A DNA stretch of 64,000 bases from Oscillospiraceae bacterium (GCA_017430455.1 JAFRMX010000009.1:1-64000), one strand, 5' to 3'; shown: positions 1 through 7,486, counted from the stretch's first letter. Translations and numbers: made by a program. The notes: generated from the letters alone by a model not told the origin.

Positions 1-222
1 GTCTATGGCGTCGGCGTGTTTGTTGACAATCACAGTGTGCAGCCAGCCTGTCGTGGAATGAAATCCGGCGTCGGCGGGCGTAAATAAGCTGCGCTTCTCC
101 TCGAAGGAGTTGCGCAGCTTCCACCAGTTCTCGGCCTGTATCACGCGCTTTTCCAGCTTCTGTTTCGCGCTTTTGTACCTGCCAAGCGTGCTGTTGAGTT
201 TATTAAGTTGTTCTTTAGTCAT
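1..222 (-). CDS. Phage portal protein, N-terminal part (cut by window edge)
   Basis: This is the first 74 codons of a reading frame that continues past the left edge. Portal proteins form the dodecameric ring at one capsid vertex through which DNA is packaged. The visible residues begin MTKEQLNKLNSTLGRYKSAK and contain a WWKLRNSFEE stretch and a TGWLHTVIVNKHADAID stretch, which resembles the N-terminus of SPP1-gp6-like portals. It lies just downstream of the terminase large subunit on the same strand, the usual packaging order. The ATG at 220-222 follows an AGAAAGG ribosome site and comes straight after a repeat array. Only the N-terminus is visible, so the portal subfamily is not determined. 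Confidence 0.75.
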   Translation of the reverse strand, partial: MTKEQLNKLNSTLGRYKSAKQKLEKRVIQAENWWKLRNSFEEKRSLFTPADAGFHSTTGWLHTVIVNKHADAID

Positions 223-232
223 AACCTTTCTT

Positions 233-361
233 CTCACTCACTGTGCACTGTGCCCTGTGCACTTTGCACTTAACTCTGCCCTGTGCCCTGTGCACTTTGC
301 ACTTAACTCTGCCCTGTGCCCTGTGAACTTACTGTTCACTGTACTCTGTACACTGTTCACT
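233..361. repeat. Heptamer repeat array A (CACTGTG/CACTGTR family)
   Basis: A degenerate array with 7-bp periodicity (CACTGTG, CACTGTA, CACTGTT variants) fills the terminase-portal junction. Part of it is a perfect 33-bp tandem duplication (251-283 and 284-316) containing TGCCCTGTGCACTTTGCAC. Units contain self-complementary GTGCAC and TGTACA cores, so the transcript could fold extensively. The terminase stop codon at 357-359 falls inside the array. The same family recurs at four other junctions up to 7.6 kb and I did not find it elsewhere in the window. Confidence 0.85.
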
Positions 362-1715
362 TTTTCCCGAGCGGGTCATTGAACATCGGCCTTCGGATAA
401 CGATCGGCCGAACCGGCAGTATCGGATAAGCCATACAGGCGTATCTCCATTCGTCGGCAATGTGGTCCTCGCCGTCAGTGTCCAGATCCTCAGGTCGGTA
501 AGCCGAATACTGCAGCAGGGGAATGGTCCTTATGAATTCCTTGCAGTTGTCGAATACATAGAACCTCGCCCGGTCGTTCTCGTCCAGTTGAAGGCGGTAA
601 TGGCACTGCATCCAGCCGGGTATCCTGTCGTTTACTCCTTTCAAAAAGAAGAGCCCGTATTTGGCGGCGGTATCTGCGATCGACTCGCCCCGGCTTCCGT
701 CCCATATGCTCGGGTCGGCCACGCCTTCGATCTTCCTGTCTTTGAGCCAGGGGTGCGATTGTTCTATCTCGGCGATCTCCCTGAACTGCTGGTCAGGCGA
801 CATCCGGACTCCTTCATTCGGCTGCCCTGTACAGCCGTAGTATTCGAGTATCCTGTACATGGTCCCGTCCCTCGAGAGAGCGGTCCATCCACAGGAAAAG
901 GGGTGGTGATAGCCGAAGTCGTATGATCTGATGATCTTCCAGTATTTCTTCTCTCCGGTATTTAAGTCGAAGGGCTCGATCACATGCTTTTTTATCAGGA
1001 AATCCTCGAAAAACTGCCCTTCGTATACGTCCCAGTTTCCGTAGAGCCAGGCGTCCCTCAGCTTGGGCGGCAGCGCTTCCAGCTGCCTGACGTAATCGGG
1101 CTGCGCCTTCATTAAAGCCTCGTTATCCGTGACCAGAGACTGAATAAATGAATAGTTGTTTGGATCTTCGTTATCGAGATAACGTTGCTCTATAAACAGG
1201 CGTTTGGCCCAGTTGTGCCCCTCTCCGCCCGGGTTCATCGTGTAACAGACTCTCTTCGGGAAAGGATTGACTCCTCTTACGCAGGCGCTGAGCTTCTGGA
1301 GCCTCGCTTCGCTCTGCTGGGTGGCCTCGTCGATAAAGAGAACATCCACCTCAATGCCCTGGAATCGGTCGGCGTCCTTGTCCGTATCGCAATAGCGGAA
1401 CAGGATCTTGCTGTCGTTGGGAAACGAGATGAATTTCTTCTGGTCGTTGTAATTCGCGAGCCTCTTTCCGGGGTCCTCCTGATAGCATTTGAGCATCTTT
1501 ATGAGCGGCTCTATGTGGTTGTCCCAGAGCTCGGGGTAGGTCTTTCGGACTATCAGTACTTTTATTCCGGGGTACTTATAGCAGAGCAGTACGGCTTTGT
1601 TCCGTACTGCCCAGCTTTTCCCGCCTCCGCGGGCTCCTCCGTAGCCGATGTACTTGTGCGTGTCGAGCATGAAAAGCCTCTGTTTCTCGCTCGGCCTTTC
1701 CAGTATCAGTTCCAT
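357..1715 (-). CDS. terL: Phage terminase large subunit
   Basis: The 452-residue protein is the ATP-driven DNA packaging motor and nuclease of a tailed phage. The Walker A motif GGARGGGKS is near residue 27 and the Walker B motif VDVLFIDEA near residue 124, followed by a C-terminal nuclease-type half with conserved acidic positions (SYDFGYHH, EGVADPSIWD). The length is typical for the family. The ATG at 1713-1715 has no clear Shine-Dalgarno sequence because a repeat array (1719-1752) lies directly upstream. It follows small phage genes and precedes the portal gene, so it heads the packaging module. The frame is intact; the family call is firm. Confidence 0.93.
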   Translation of the reverse strand: MELILERPSEKQRLFMLDTHKYIGYGGARGGGKSWAVRNKAVLLCYKYPGIKVLIVRKTYPELWDNHIEPLIKMLKCYQEDPGKRLANYNDQKKFISFPNDSKILFRYCDTDKDADRFQGIEVDVLFIDEATQQSEARLQKLSACVRGVNPFPKRVCYTMNPGGEGHNWAKRLFIEQRYLDNEDPNNYSFIQSLVTDNEALMKAQPDYVRQLEALPPKLRDAWLYGNWDVYEGQFFEDFLIKKHVIEPFDLNTGEKKYWKIIRSYDFGYHHPFSCGWTALSRDGTMYRILEYYGCTGQPNEGVRMSPDQQFREIAEIEQSHPWLKDRKIEGVADPSIWDGSRGESIADTAAKYGLFFLKGVNDRIPGWMQCHYRLQLDENDRARFYVFDNCKEFIRTIPLLQYSAYRPEDLDTDGEDHIADEWRYACMAYPILPVRPIVIRRPMFNDPLGKK

Positions 1716-1718
1716 TCT

Positions 1719-1752
1719 TCACTGTGCACTGTGCACTGTGTCCTGTGCACTT
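1719..1752. repeat. Heptamer repeat array B
   Basis: This short array (about four CACTGTG units plus a TCCTGTGCAC variant) fills the gap between the 95-codon gene ending at 1751 and the terminase start at 1715. It occupies the place where the terminase ribosome-binding site would be expected. Confidence 0.8.
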
Positions 1753-2008
1753 ATTCGCCCAGCTTCTCCAGTTCGGGCGATTCGAACCTTACCGTCAGTT
1801 CCGCAGCTCCCTGGCCGAAGTGCTGCATGACCAGCGGATTCAGGGTGTTTACAACTGCGACAAGATCCTTGAGCGATCTCAGATCCGTGTCCGGAGCGTT
1901 TTTGTTAAGAGCGATGCACTGCTTAGTCATCTTCGAAAGCATGCTTACGCTTGTGCGGACATTTTTGATCTCCGCCGGGGTCCTGCTTCCGGTCTCGTTT
2001 TTATTCAT
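1751..2008 (-). CDS. Small phage protein upstream of terminase
   Basis: An 85-residue protein beginning MNKNETGSRTPAEIKNVRTS. I chose the ATG at 2006-2008 because an AAGGAG site sits just upstream; a longer frame to 2038 has no such support. It overlaps the end of the preceding gene by 8 bp. Its position just before the large terminase gene suggests a small-terminase or packaging accessory role, but I recognise no domain. The C-terminal part is acidic and may be helical. The function is inferred from position only. Confidence 0.65.
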   Translation of the reverse strand: MNKNETGSRTPAEIKNVRTSVSMLSKMTKQCIALNKNAPDTDLRSLKDLVAVVNTLNPLVMQHFGQGAAELTVRFESPELEKLGE

Positions 2009-2429
2009 CGGACTCCTTATCAGAAACACTGCTCTCAATGAGCATCATGCCTTTTTCCAGCATTCTGAGAACTTCAATGCTGCTGCAGCCCTCCAGCTCC
2101 GAGATCTCTCCGGAACACTTACCGTAATAGAAGAAGTCTTCCACAAAATGTCTTACATCTTCATCCTGTATGGTTCCGATCCGTTCCCAGGCAGACTCAA
2201 GATCTGTATCAAGGGCCTGTATTTCAGCCCTTATCCCTTTAATGGCATCATTAAGTTTTAAAACATCGCGTGACCAGGCATTGAGATCTTCAGTTCCTAA
2301 GATGTTCATGATCTTTCTTCTGCTGAGCCTTTTATTCAGCTGGTCATTCAGGTCCAGGAATGATTCAAGCAGCACGTCGACCCTCTTGCGGGCATTTCTT
2401 GTCTGCATTAGATATTCGATATCTGTCAT
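2001..2429 (-). CDS. Phage regulator-like protein, possible sigma-4/ArpU-type
   Basis: The 142-residue protein has an N-terminal helical region rich in charged residues and a C-terminal segment (DVRHFVEDFFYYGKCSGEIS, then SSIEVLRMLEKGMMLIE). That layout resembles the helix-turn-helix end of phage late-transcription regulators (RinA/ArpU/DUF1492 type), which commonly lie just before the packaging genes. Its start overlaps the stop of the preceding replication-type gene by 4 bp (ATGA), so they are translationally coupled. The family assignment is tentative because the motif match is by eye. Confidence 0.5.
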   Translation of the reverse strand: MTDIEYLMQTRNARKRVDVLLESFLDLNDQLNKRLSRRKIMNILGTEDLNAWSRDVLKLNDAIKGIRAEIQALDTDLESAWERIGTIQDEDVRHFVEDFFYYGKCSGEISELEGCSSIEVLRMLEKGMMLIESSVSDKESDE

Positions 2430-2926
2430 ATCTCTCTAGCCCTCACAGTCTTCTCATAGCTGCAGAGAGCGCTCTGCCAGTTTCTGATCTTGCCCTTCTT
2501 GCCGTACCAGTCGCGGCTGTCGTAGTAGGCGTAGAATTCTTCAGGGTCGGTGATAAAGTGCTTCTCTGTGATAAAAGCCCTGATCTCATCGAGTGAAGGC
2601 GTTACAAAAGCATCGTCGTTTACATCGATGACCGCGCGGTCTCTTGCAATGAGCCCGAGCTCGTCGAAGACCAACAGAGCCTGAGATACGGTCCTTAAGG
2701 AGAAGCAGCCCAGTCTCTTCTGGATGTTTATGACATCATAGGGGATATAGCAGTCGGTCTCGGGAGGCCAGGGCGCATTCTCGCCGTAGTGCCTGTTGTA
2801 TAAAAGCGTATAGAGTGCTATATAGTTTCGCCCGTCCGGCAGAGCACTCAGCTGCTCTGTCGTCTTATGGTCAAGACCTCTGGGCGTGAGATCCAGCCAG
2901 TACTTTGCAATCGGTGTGTTGTTCAT
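2426..2926 (-). CDS. Phage replication-type protein with C-terminal FYxYY...WYGKKGKIRNW motif
   Basis: The 166-residue protein starts MNNTPIAKYWLDLTPRGLDH and is probably a winged-helix replisome organiser or early regulator of a phage. The middle part (NIQKRLGCFSLRTVSQALLV) looks like a helix-turn-helix. The C-terminal segment EEFYAYYDSRDWYGKKGKIR-NWQ is a motif I associate with phage replication initiators and DnaD-like proteins of Firmicutes. The next gene upstream has a related C-terminal motif, so the two share a module. Start at 2926, with AAAGGAT about 10 nt upstream. Confidence 0.6.
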   Translation of the reverse strand: MNNTPIAKYWLDLTPRGLDHKTTEQLSALPDGRNYIALYTLLYNRHYGENAPWPPETDCYIPYDVINIQKRLGCFSLRTVSQALLVFDELGLIARDRAVIDVNDDAFVTPSLDEIRAFITEKHFITDPEEFYAYYDSRDWYGKKGKIRNWQSALCSYEKTVRAREI

Positions 2927-2951
2927 GGTCTTATGATCCTTTCATTATCAT

Positions 2952-3506
2952 CTATTGGTTTTTGTTATTAAGTATTGCCTTGATTTCATCTTTTGACAGG
3001 AATGCTGTGCTGCCGGCATTGGATGAATTGCTTTTCCCGGAATCCATATGGGCCCAGTAATCGACAAGTGCCTGCCAGTTTGCAACCGGCTTTCCGTTTA
3101 CTCTCCATCCCATTGCCTCATAGTATTTAAAGAAGGCTGTCGGATCGACAGAGTATCTTTTCCGTGTGACATATTTTTCGACTTCACTTTTTGTGGGAAG
3201 TGTGTTCCCCTCATACTCATTCTCATAATCAGCCTCATTCTCTATCTCATCCTCATTCTCTTTCTCGTTAATTTCACTGAACATTTCGGACTTTGACAGA
3301 CGATAGGCCGCTTGCCTTCTGCCTGAATCGATCGTGGGTTTTACAAGATCGAATCCGAAGGCTGCAGTTTTGTTAAGATCCTTCGGTTTTTTTTCAAAAA
3401 GCGCGTATTCCATTAGCGCAGTTATGAAAGGCTCCCGGCTGCTTTTGCTCAGTTTCATATAAGCATCATAATAAGACCGGTAGAACGTAAACTGTTTTCT
3501 CTGCAT
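2952..3506 (-). CDS. DUF6291-like phage replication protein
   Basis: The 184-residue protein has an N-terminal domain (FTFYRSYYDAYMKLSKSSRE, then TALMEYALFEKKP) typical of a small phage domain annotated as DUF6291. An acidic low-complexity linker (NEKENEDEIENEADYENEYE) follows. The C-terminal part (DPTAFFKYYEAMGWRVNGKP, then NWQALVDYW) is related to the end of the neighbouring 166-residue protein. The pairing suggests a DNA-replication role for both. The start overlaps the stop of the upstream gene by one base. Confidence 0.65.
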   Translation of the reverse strand: MQRKQFTFYRSYYDAYMKLSKSSREPFITALMEYALFEKKPKDLNKTAAFGFDLVKPTIDSGRRQAAYRLSKSEMFSEINEKENEDEIENEADYENEYEGNTLPTKSEVEKYVTRKRYSVDPTAFFKYYEAMGWRVNGKPVANWQALVDYWAHMDSGKSNSSNAGSTAFLSKDEIKAILNNKNQ

Positions 3507-3730
3507 TACTGCTCTGTATCCCTGATCCCGTATTTCTCATACGCAGCCTTTGCAAAGACCGGGTCACTCATAATTCTGCGTACGAAGTCTTTCTGCAGGA
3601 TGTACCCGATAACGTTTTCCTCAAATCCGCGCGGTTCTTCCGCGTTGGGAGGATACAAAGCCAGGGACTTAAGCTTGCTGAGACGGGTCATTTCGTTTAT
3701 CAGAAACTTCCGGTACCCGCTCTGAGTCAT
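3506..3730 (-). CDS. Small hypothetical phage protein
   Basis: A 74-residue protein beginning MTQSGYRKFLINEMTRLSKL. I do not recognise the family. It is basic at the N-terminus, has no membrane segment, and is followed at once by the DUF6291-like gene (one-base overlap, TAATG), so they share an operon. A good AAGGAGAG ribosome site precedes the ATG at 3728-3730, which supports it as a real gene. Confidence 0.6.
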   Translation of the reverse strand: MTQSGYRKFLINEMTRLSKLKSLALYPPNAEEPRGFEENVIGYILQKDFVRRIMSDPVFAKAAYEKYGIRDTEQ

Positions 3731-3848
3731 CTGTACGGATCTCTCCTTTCTTAAGTTTTATATTAAGGACCAACACTGATCCCTTGTTGAGCATTGTCGG
3801 ATCTTTTTGTTCCTCACTATACGGACAGAAAAATCGCGAAATACAACC

Positions 3849-4256
3849 TCAGGTCAGAAACTTTTTTAAATTTTTTATTGCTCTTTCAAGCTGCCTTGAT
3901 ACAGCCTGCTGAGTGATACCAAGCTCTTCAGCAACTTCATTCTGTGTTTTTCTCTCATAAAATATTTTTCTTACTATGAAGCGTGAGCGCTCATCGAGCC
4001 CGTCAAGAGCCTCCGGGAGCCTTTCCAGCATTGTCCTGCGCCAGACCTCCGGCCCGGTAGTTCCGGTCACAATGTCTTTATCGCTGATTTCAGAGCCCTC
4101 GTAATCCAGAGCTTCAATATGGTAGTGTCTGCGGCTTTCTTTTTTGTCATTGGCCTGTTCGGCCCTGTCTTCTCTTTTGAGGATCTCTTCAATTTCCCCG
4201 GATACTTCGACTTCGGTCTTTTCTCCCGTCACGGAGATGTAGGTGTAGTTTTTCAT
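3849..4256 (-). CDS. Sigma-70 region 4-type transcription factor
   Basis: The 135-residue protein has a C-terminal sigma region 4 domain: LDERSRFIVRKIFYERKTQN, then EVAEELGITQQAVSRQLERA, a clear helix-turn-helix of the RNA polymerase sigma family. No region 2 is visible, so it resembles phage regulators that act as sigma-like activators, not a full sigma factor. I chose the internal ATG at 4254-4256 because AAAAGGAG lies just upstream; a longer frame to 4313 would begin within the terminator-side DNA. It probably controls the early or late genes of this prophage segment. Confidence 0.8.
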   Translation of the reverse strand: MKNYTYISVTGEKTEVEVSGEIEEILKREDRAEQANDKKESRRHYHIEALDYEGSEISDKDIVTGTTGPEVWRRTMLERLPEALDGLDERSRFIVRKIFYERKTQNEVAEELGITQQAVSRQLERAIKNLKKFLT

Positions 4257-4446
4257 GTTTTTCTCCTTTTCGTTGTTCCCGAACCGGAGATCCGCATGAA
4301 AAAAGCGCGGCAAAGCAGCCGGAACGGGATTATTTCTCGTTTCAGCGCCCTGACCGTGCTCGTGGGTCGGCGTATATTTACTTTTCCGCCGGTTCAGCCC
4401 GAGCCGCTTCTGTACGTGAAGCGGACTTTCCCGGCGGTATTAAACA

Positions 4447-4524
4447 AAAAAAGGGGGCCGGAACCGCGGTTTCCCGCGAGTTTCCGACCCCCTTTGGTCC
4501 TTCGCAATACCACTTCGTATTGCG
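4447..4524. terminator. Two adjacent hairpins between sigma-like gene and small ORF
   Basis: The first hairpin has arms AAAGGGGG and CCCCCTTT at its base with inner CCGGAA/TTTCCG pairing (4447-4495) and flanking A and T runs, so it could terminate in either direction. The second has arms CGCAATAC (4503-4510) and GTATTGCG (4517-4524). Together they isolate the lexA-like transcript from the downstream phage operon. Confidence 0.7.
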
Positions 4525-4540
4525 GTTACTTTAATTAAAT

Positions 4541-4750
4541 TTAAGCGGCAGTGTGCGGATAGAGCTTTTTCATCGTGACCTTGTATATCACAAGGCCGTC
4601 CTTGCCCTGTCTGATCTCCAGATGCTCGAAGTCTCCGCCCTTCAGCTTCAGAGTCTTCGCAAGAGCTTCGAGCTCCTCGTGGCCGCGCCTTTTATCGTTG
4701 AGCCTTTGCTGCTCCTTGCTGAAATCGATGATATCTGCAGTTTTTTTCAT
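4541..4750 (-). CDS. Small hypothetical protein following lexA-like gene
   Basis: A 69-residue protein beginning MKKTADIIDFSKEQQRLNDK, with a charged helical first half and a possible beta-rich end (LVIYKVTMKKLYPHTAA). I do not recognise it. It starts 3 bp after the LexA-like gene, whose stop codon lies in the ribosome site (TTGAGGAG), so the two are co-transcribed and probably translationally coupled. Coupling suggests a role linked to the repressor switch, but nothing in the sequence states one. Confidence 0.6.
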   Translation of the reverse strand: MKKTADIIDFSKEQQRLNDKRRGHEELEALAKTLKLKGGDFEHLEIRQGKDGLVIYKVTMKKLYPHTAA

Positions 4751-4752
4751 TT

Positions 4753-5358
4753 CTATCTCCTCAATTTTTTAAATACGAATACCGCTACGCCCTGAATAAT
4801 GCACTGCTTAACATATATGTCTTCCATGTAATCGTTTTCAGGGTGGAGGATCACGCGCCTGTTTTCGTCGTCCCGGTAAAAACGCTTGAGCGTCGCCTCG
4901 TCCTCGATCAGAGCTACGACGATATCGCCGGGGTCAGCGTAATCCTGTCTTTTTATTAAAACCATGTCTCCGTCTTCGATGCCGGCGTTTATCATGGAAT
5001 TGCCGCTGGCATTCAGAATGAAAAAGTCTCCGCTGCCGAAGAGCGAAACGGGCAGCTTCACGAACTCCGCGATATTCTCCTCCGCGTACTTCGGGACTCC
5101 GCAGGCGATATCGCTGTAGAGCACGGCGGCTTTCGAATACTCGTAGAGCCTGCTAATCTCGTCTCTGGATCTGTTGACCCGGATGGAGGCGAGCCCGCTC
5201 TCTTTTTTCAGCTCGTTTAAATACCTGTTGACTGTGGAAAGGGAGAGCCCCGTCGCTTCGGAAATAGTTTTCTGGGTGGGATTGGTACCGTATTCCCAGG
5301 CCCATTCGTCCATAAAATCTTCGATAATTTTAAAGGTTTCCGATCTCTTGCTCTGCAT
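4753..5358 (-). CDS. LexA/S24-family repressor with self-cleavage domain
   Basis: The 201-residue protein starts MQSKRSETFKIIEDFMDEWA and has a LexA-type winged helix (PTQKTISEATGLSLSTVNRY) followed by an S24 peptidase domain. The Cys-Gly cleavage site is in SDIACGVPKY, the nucleophile Ser in NASGNSMI, and the general-base Lys in DEATLKRFY. I chose the ATG at 5356-5358 because AGGAGG lies just upstream; the longer frame to 5427 lacks one. It could be the host SOS repressor or the prophage repressor. Its position opposite the WYL gene, beside phage genes, favours a prophage switch responsive to DNA damage. It shares an operon with the small gene downstream. Confidence 0.85.
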   Translation of the reverse strand: MQSKRSETFKIIEDFMDEWAWEYGTNPTQKTISEATGLSLSTVNRYLNELKKESGLASIRVNRSRDEISRLYEYSKAAVLYSDIACGVPKYAEENIAEFVKLPVSLFGSGDFFILNASGNSMINAGIEDGDMVLIKRQDYADPGDIVVALIEDEATLKRFYRDDENRRVILHPENDYMEDIYVKQCIIQGVAVFVFKKLRR

Positions 5359-5394
5359 AAGCCCTCCTGTATGAAAATTTAAAATGTCATTTAG

Positions 5395-5454
5395 GTTGAA
5401 TTCAACTTGCATTTCGAAATTTATCACGGAAAGACATGAAATGCAACAGCATTT
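5395..5454. promoter_or_regulatory. Palindrome cluster in the divergent lexA-like/WYL control region
   Basis: Three dyad symmetries lie upstream of the repressor start: GTTGAATTCAAC (5395-5406, perfect), ATTTCGAAAT (5411-5420, perfect) and AAATGC-AACA-GCATTT (5439-5454, perfect 6-bp arms). None matches the CGAAC-N4-GTTCG SOS box. They are candidate operators for the adjacent repressor or for the WYL regulator; binding is inference. Confidence 0.5.
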
Positions 5455-5567
5455 TTCTATCTGACATACCTGTTTACGTTTACCTGCAAATGCTTTGTAA
5501 CTTTTAGTCTTTACGGGACAAAAATCGGTAGTATACTTAAGATGTAAAAAGCTCCGGAGGCTGTTTT

Positions 5568-6572
5568 ATGGAAAACAAAGTCAAGATAAAGCTTCTCAGG
5601 ATCTACGAGATCCTCAGGAACAACACGGACGAGCATCACATGATGACGACCTATGAGCTCATAGCGGCTCTCGCCCAGGACAAGATCAAAGCGGATCACC
5701 GTTCGGTAAAGTCCGACATAGAGACTCTGAATGAATTCGGCTACGAGATAATGTGCGAGAAGATCGGCAATCAGAACTGGTACTATGTGGCGGACAGGCT
5801 TTTCTCGGACGCCGAGATAAAAATGCTGATAGACGCGGTGCAGGCCGCGAACTTTATTCCTGAGGGAAAAACGGATGAGCTGACAAGGAAGCTCGCGCAC
5901 CTCAGCGGTCTGAAAAACCGTACTTTAAAGGCGAAGAACCTGATCTGCTACAATGTCAAGAAACACTCCAACGAGAACATATGGCTGATAGTCGAAACGA
6001 TCACGGAGGCTCTCGTAAGGAACAGGAAGATCTTTTTCCGGTACTACAGGATCGACGAGAACAAAAATCTGTATACGACGCATCCGGACGGATACGTTAC
6101 GGATCCTGTCGCTCTTGTATATGATGCAGACAATTATTATCTCGTGACCTACAACGAGAAGTACGACAGGATGGTAAATTACCGCGTCGACAGAATGAAG
6201 GACTGTTCCGTTCTCGAAGAGCCTGCGCATGAAAAGGCGGTCATATCGAGAAAGAACCTGCACTCATACAAAAAGGAATCCTTCAAGATGTACAACGGCG
6301 CGATCAGATCCGTAACGCTAGTGTTCGATAAGGAGCTTGTTCCCTCTATTGTAGATAAGTTCGGCGAGAAGGTCATAATAAAGAAGAGTCCGGACGGACG
6401 CTGCTTCATAACGGAAGACATAAAGACCGGCCCGACCTTCTACAGCTGGGTATTCGGCGCAGGAAAGAAGATGGAGATCGCGGAGCCCGCAGACATCCGC
6501 GAAGAATATCTGGGCATGTGCCGCGAAGTCATTGCTTCCAGTGTACAACGTACAGTGAACAGTGAACAGTGA
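5568..6572 (+). CDS. WYL-domain transcriptional regulator
   Basis: The 334-residue protein has an N-terminal winged helix (IKLLRIYEILRNNTDEHHMM) and a central WYL domain (LVRNRKIFFRYYRIDENKNL, then HPDGYVTDPVALVYDADNYY, LVTYN). WYL proteins sense nucleic-acid ligands and regulate defence, phage and DNA-damage genes. The start has GGAGG upstream. The last residues, SSVQRTVNSEQ, are encoded by the heptamer repeat, so the repeat has supplied the end of the coding region and the stop codon. It diverges from the LexA-like gene. Confidence 0.85.
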   Translation: MENKVKIKLLRIYEILRNNTDEHHMMTTYELIAALAQDKIKADHRSVKSDIETLNEFGYEIMCEKIGNQNWYYVADRLFSDAEIKMLIDAVQAANFIPEGKTDELTRKLAHLSGLKNRTLKAKNLICYNVKKHSNENIWLIVETITEALVRNRKIFFRYYRIDENKNLYTTHPDGYVTDPVALVYDADNYYLVTYNEKYDRMVNYRVDRMKDCSVLEEPAHEKAVISRKNLHSYKKESFKMYNGAIRSVTLVFDKELVPSIVDKFGEKVIIKKSPDGRCFITEDIKTGPTFYSWVFGAGKKMEIAEPADIREEYLGMCREVIASSVQRTVNSEQ

Positions 6573-6578
6573 ACAGTA
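6540..6578. repeat. Heptamer repeat array C, inside the end of the WYL gene
   Basis: Units GTACAGTGAACAGTGAACAG are the reverse-complement form of the same family. The array covers the last codons and stop of the WYL gene and ends just before the AGAGG ribosome site of the next gene. Confidence 0.8.
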
Positions 6579-6592
6579 AAGAGGTGAACGAG

Positions 6593-6967
6593 ATGGAGAA
6601 TGAAAGAAAAAGCCCGCTGACAGATCAGTCAATGGATTTTGCAGTGCGGATCGTGAATCTGTACAAATATCTGCGCGACAGCAAATACGAAACCGTTATA
6701 TCCAAGCAGCTGCTTAGAAGCGGAACATCGATAGGCGCTAATGTAAGAGAAGGATCATATGCACAGTCCAAAGCTGATTTCCGTACAAAAATGAACATAG
6801 CGCTGAAAGAAGCCAATGAAACGGATTACTGGATAGAACTGCTTTATAAGACTGAATACATATCTGAGAATGAATATAAAAGCTTGAAGGAGGATTGCCG
6901 GTCGCTGCTGCGTATGCTGATATCGACAGTCAAGAAGACCAGCGAACCCAAATCTCAATTGTTGTAA
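6593..6967 (+). CDS. Four-helix-bundle protein (S23/TIGR02436 family)
   Basis: The 124-residue protein carries the family hallmarks LRSGTSIGANVREGSYAQSK and MNIALKEANETDYWIELLYK. These proteins form pentameric four-helix bundles; some act as the accessory subunit (Avd) of diversity-generating retroelements, others are of unknown role. No reverse transcriptase or template repeat is visible nearby, so a retroelement role is not supported here. I chose ATG 6593 because AGAGG lies upstream; a GTG at 6569 falls within the repeat. Confidence 0.85.
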   Translation: MENERKSPLTDQSMDFAVRIVNLYKYLRDSKYETVISKQLLRSGTSIGANVREGSYAQSKADFRTKMNIALKEANETDYWIELLYKTEYISENEYKSLKEDCRSLLRMLISTVKKTSEPKSQLL

Positions 6968-6989
6968 ATAAAAATAAAAATAAAGGAGG

Positions 6990-7075
6990 AACTGTACGCT
7001 GTACACTAACTGTGCCCTGTGCACTGTGCATTGTGCACTTACTGTTCACTGTACGCTGTACACTGTACACTGAAT
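6990..7075. repeat. Heptamer repeat array D, between SD and ssb start
   Basis: The array of CACTGTG/CACTGTA units fills the 90 nt between a perfect AAAGGAGG (6982-6989) and the ssb ATG at 7080. A segment of about 58 nt, from GTGCCCTGTGCACTGTGCAT onward, is nearly identical to part of array E, showing duplication or exchange between sites. The flank ends CACTGAATTACG before ATG. Confidence 0.85.
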
Positions 7076-7079
7076 TACG

Positions 7080-7478
7080 ATGTTAAACTGTGTAACTCTA
7101 ATGGGAAGAATGACAAAGGATCATGAGCTCAGGTACACCCAGTCGCAGACCCCAGTCGCCACGTTTACGCTTGCAGTCGACAGGGATTACAAAAAAGGCG
7201 AGGAAAAGCAGACAGACTTTATAGACTGCGTCGCCTGGAAAAGCACAGCCGAATTTGTATCCCGGAGCTTTTCAAAAGGCATGCTCTGCGTAGTCGAAGG
7301 AAGGCTGCAGATACGCGCCTGGGAAGACGCGGCCGGAAATAAACGCAGAAACGCGGAGGTAGTCGTGGAGAACATCTATTACGGAGCGTCGAAGCCGAAA
7401 GAAGAGATGGAGAAGATGTCCGGGGAGGATCCGTTTAAGAGCATATCGCCGGAGGACGACGGCGACCTGCCGTTCTGA
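7080..7478 (+). CDS. ssb: Single-stranded DNA-binding protein
   Basis: The 132-residue OB-fold protein starts MLNCVTLMGRMTKDHELRYT and contains FIDCVAWKSTAEFVSRSFSK and VEGRLQIRAWED, all SSB hallmarks. It ends in the acidic tip DDGDLPF that recruits replication and repair partners. It is shorter than typical chromosomal SSB, as phage and accessory copies often are. The only strong ribosome site lies 90 nt upstream, separated from the ATG by repeat array D. It is followed by another SD-plus-array junction. Confidence 0.95.
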   Translation: MLNCVTLMGRMTKDHELRYTQSQTPVATFTLAVDRDYKKGEEKQTDFIDCVAWKSTAEFVSRSFSKGMLCVVEGRLQIRAWEDAAGNKRRNAEVVVENIYYGASKPKEEMEKMSGEDPFKSISPEDDGDLPF

Positions 7479-7486
7479 GAAAGGAG

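Noticed and set aside
233..361. CRISPR array
   Set aside because: The repeats have no constant spacer; unit length is 7 bp with drift, and no cas gene is visible.
1185..2261. A plus-strand 358-codon frame across terminase and small phage genes
   Set aside because: It crosses three real minus-strand genes and a repeat array, and has no recognisable domain.
5395..5454. Classical Gram-positive SOS box
   Set aside because: None of the palindromes fits the CGAAC-N4-GTTCG pattern.
6593..6967. Diversity-generating retroelement accessory protein (Avd)
   Set aside because: The fold family matches, but no reverse transcriptase, template repeat or variable repeat is in the window.
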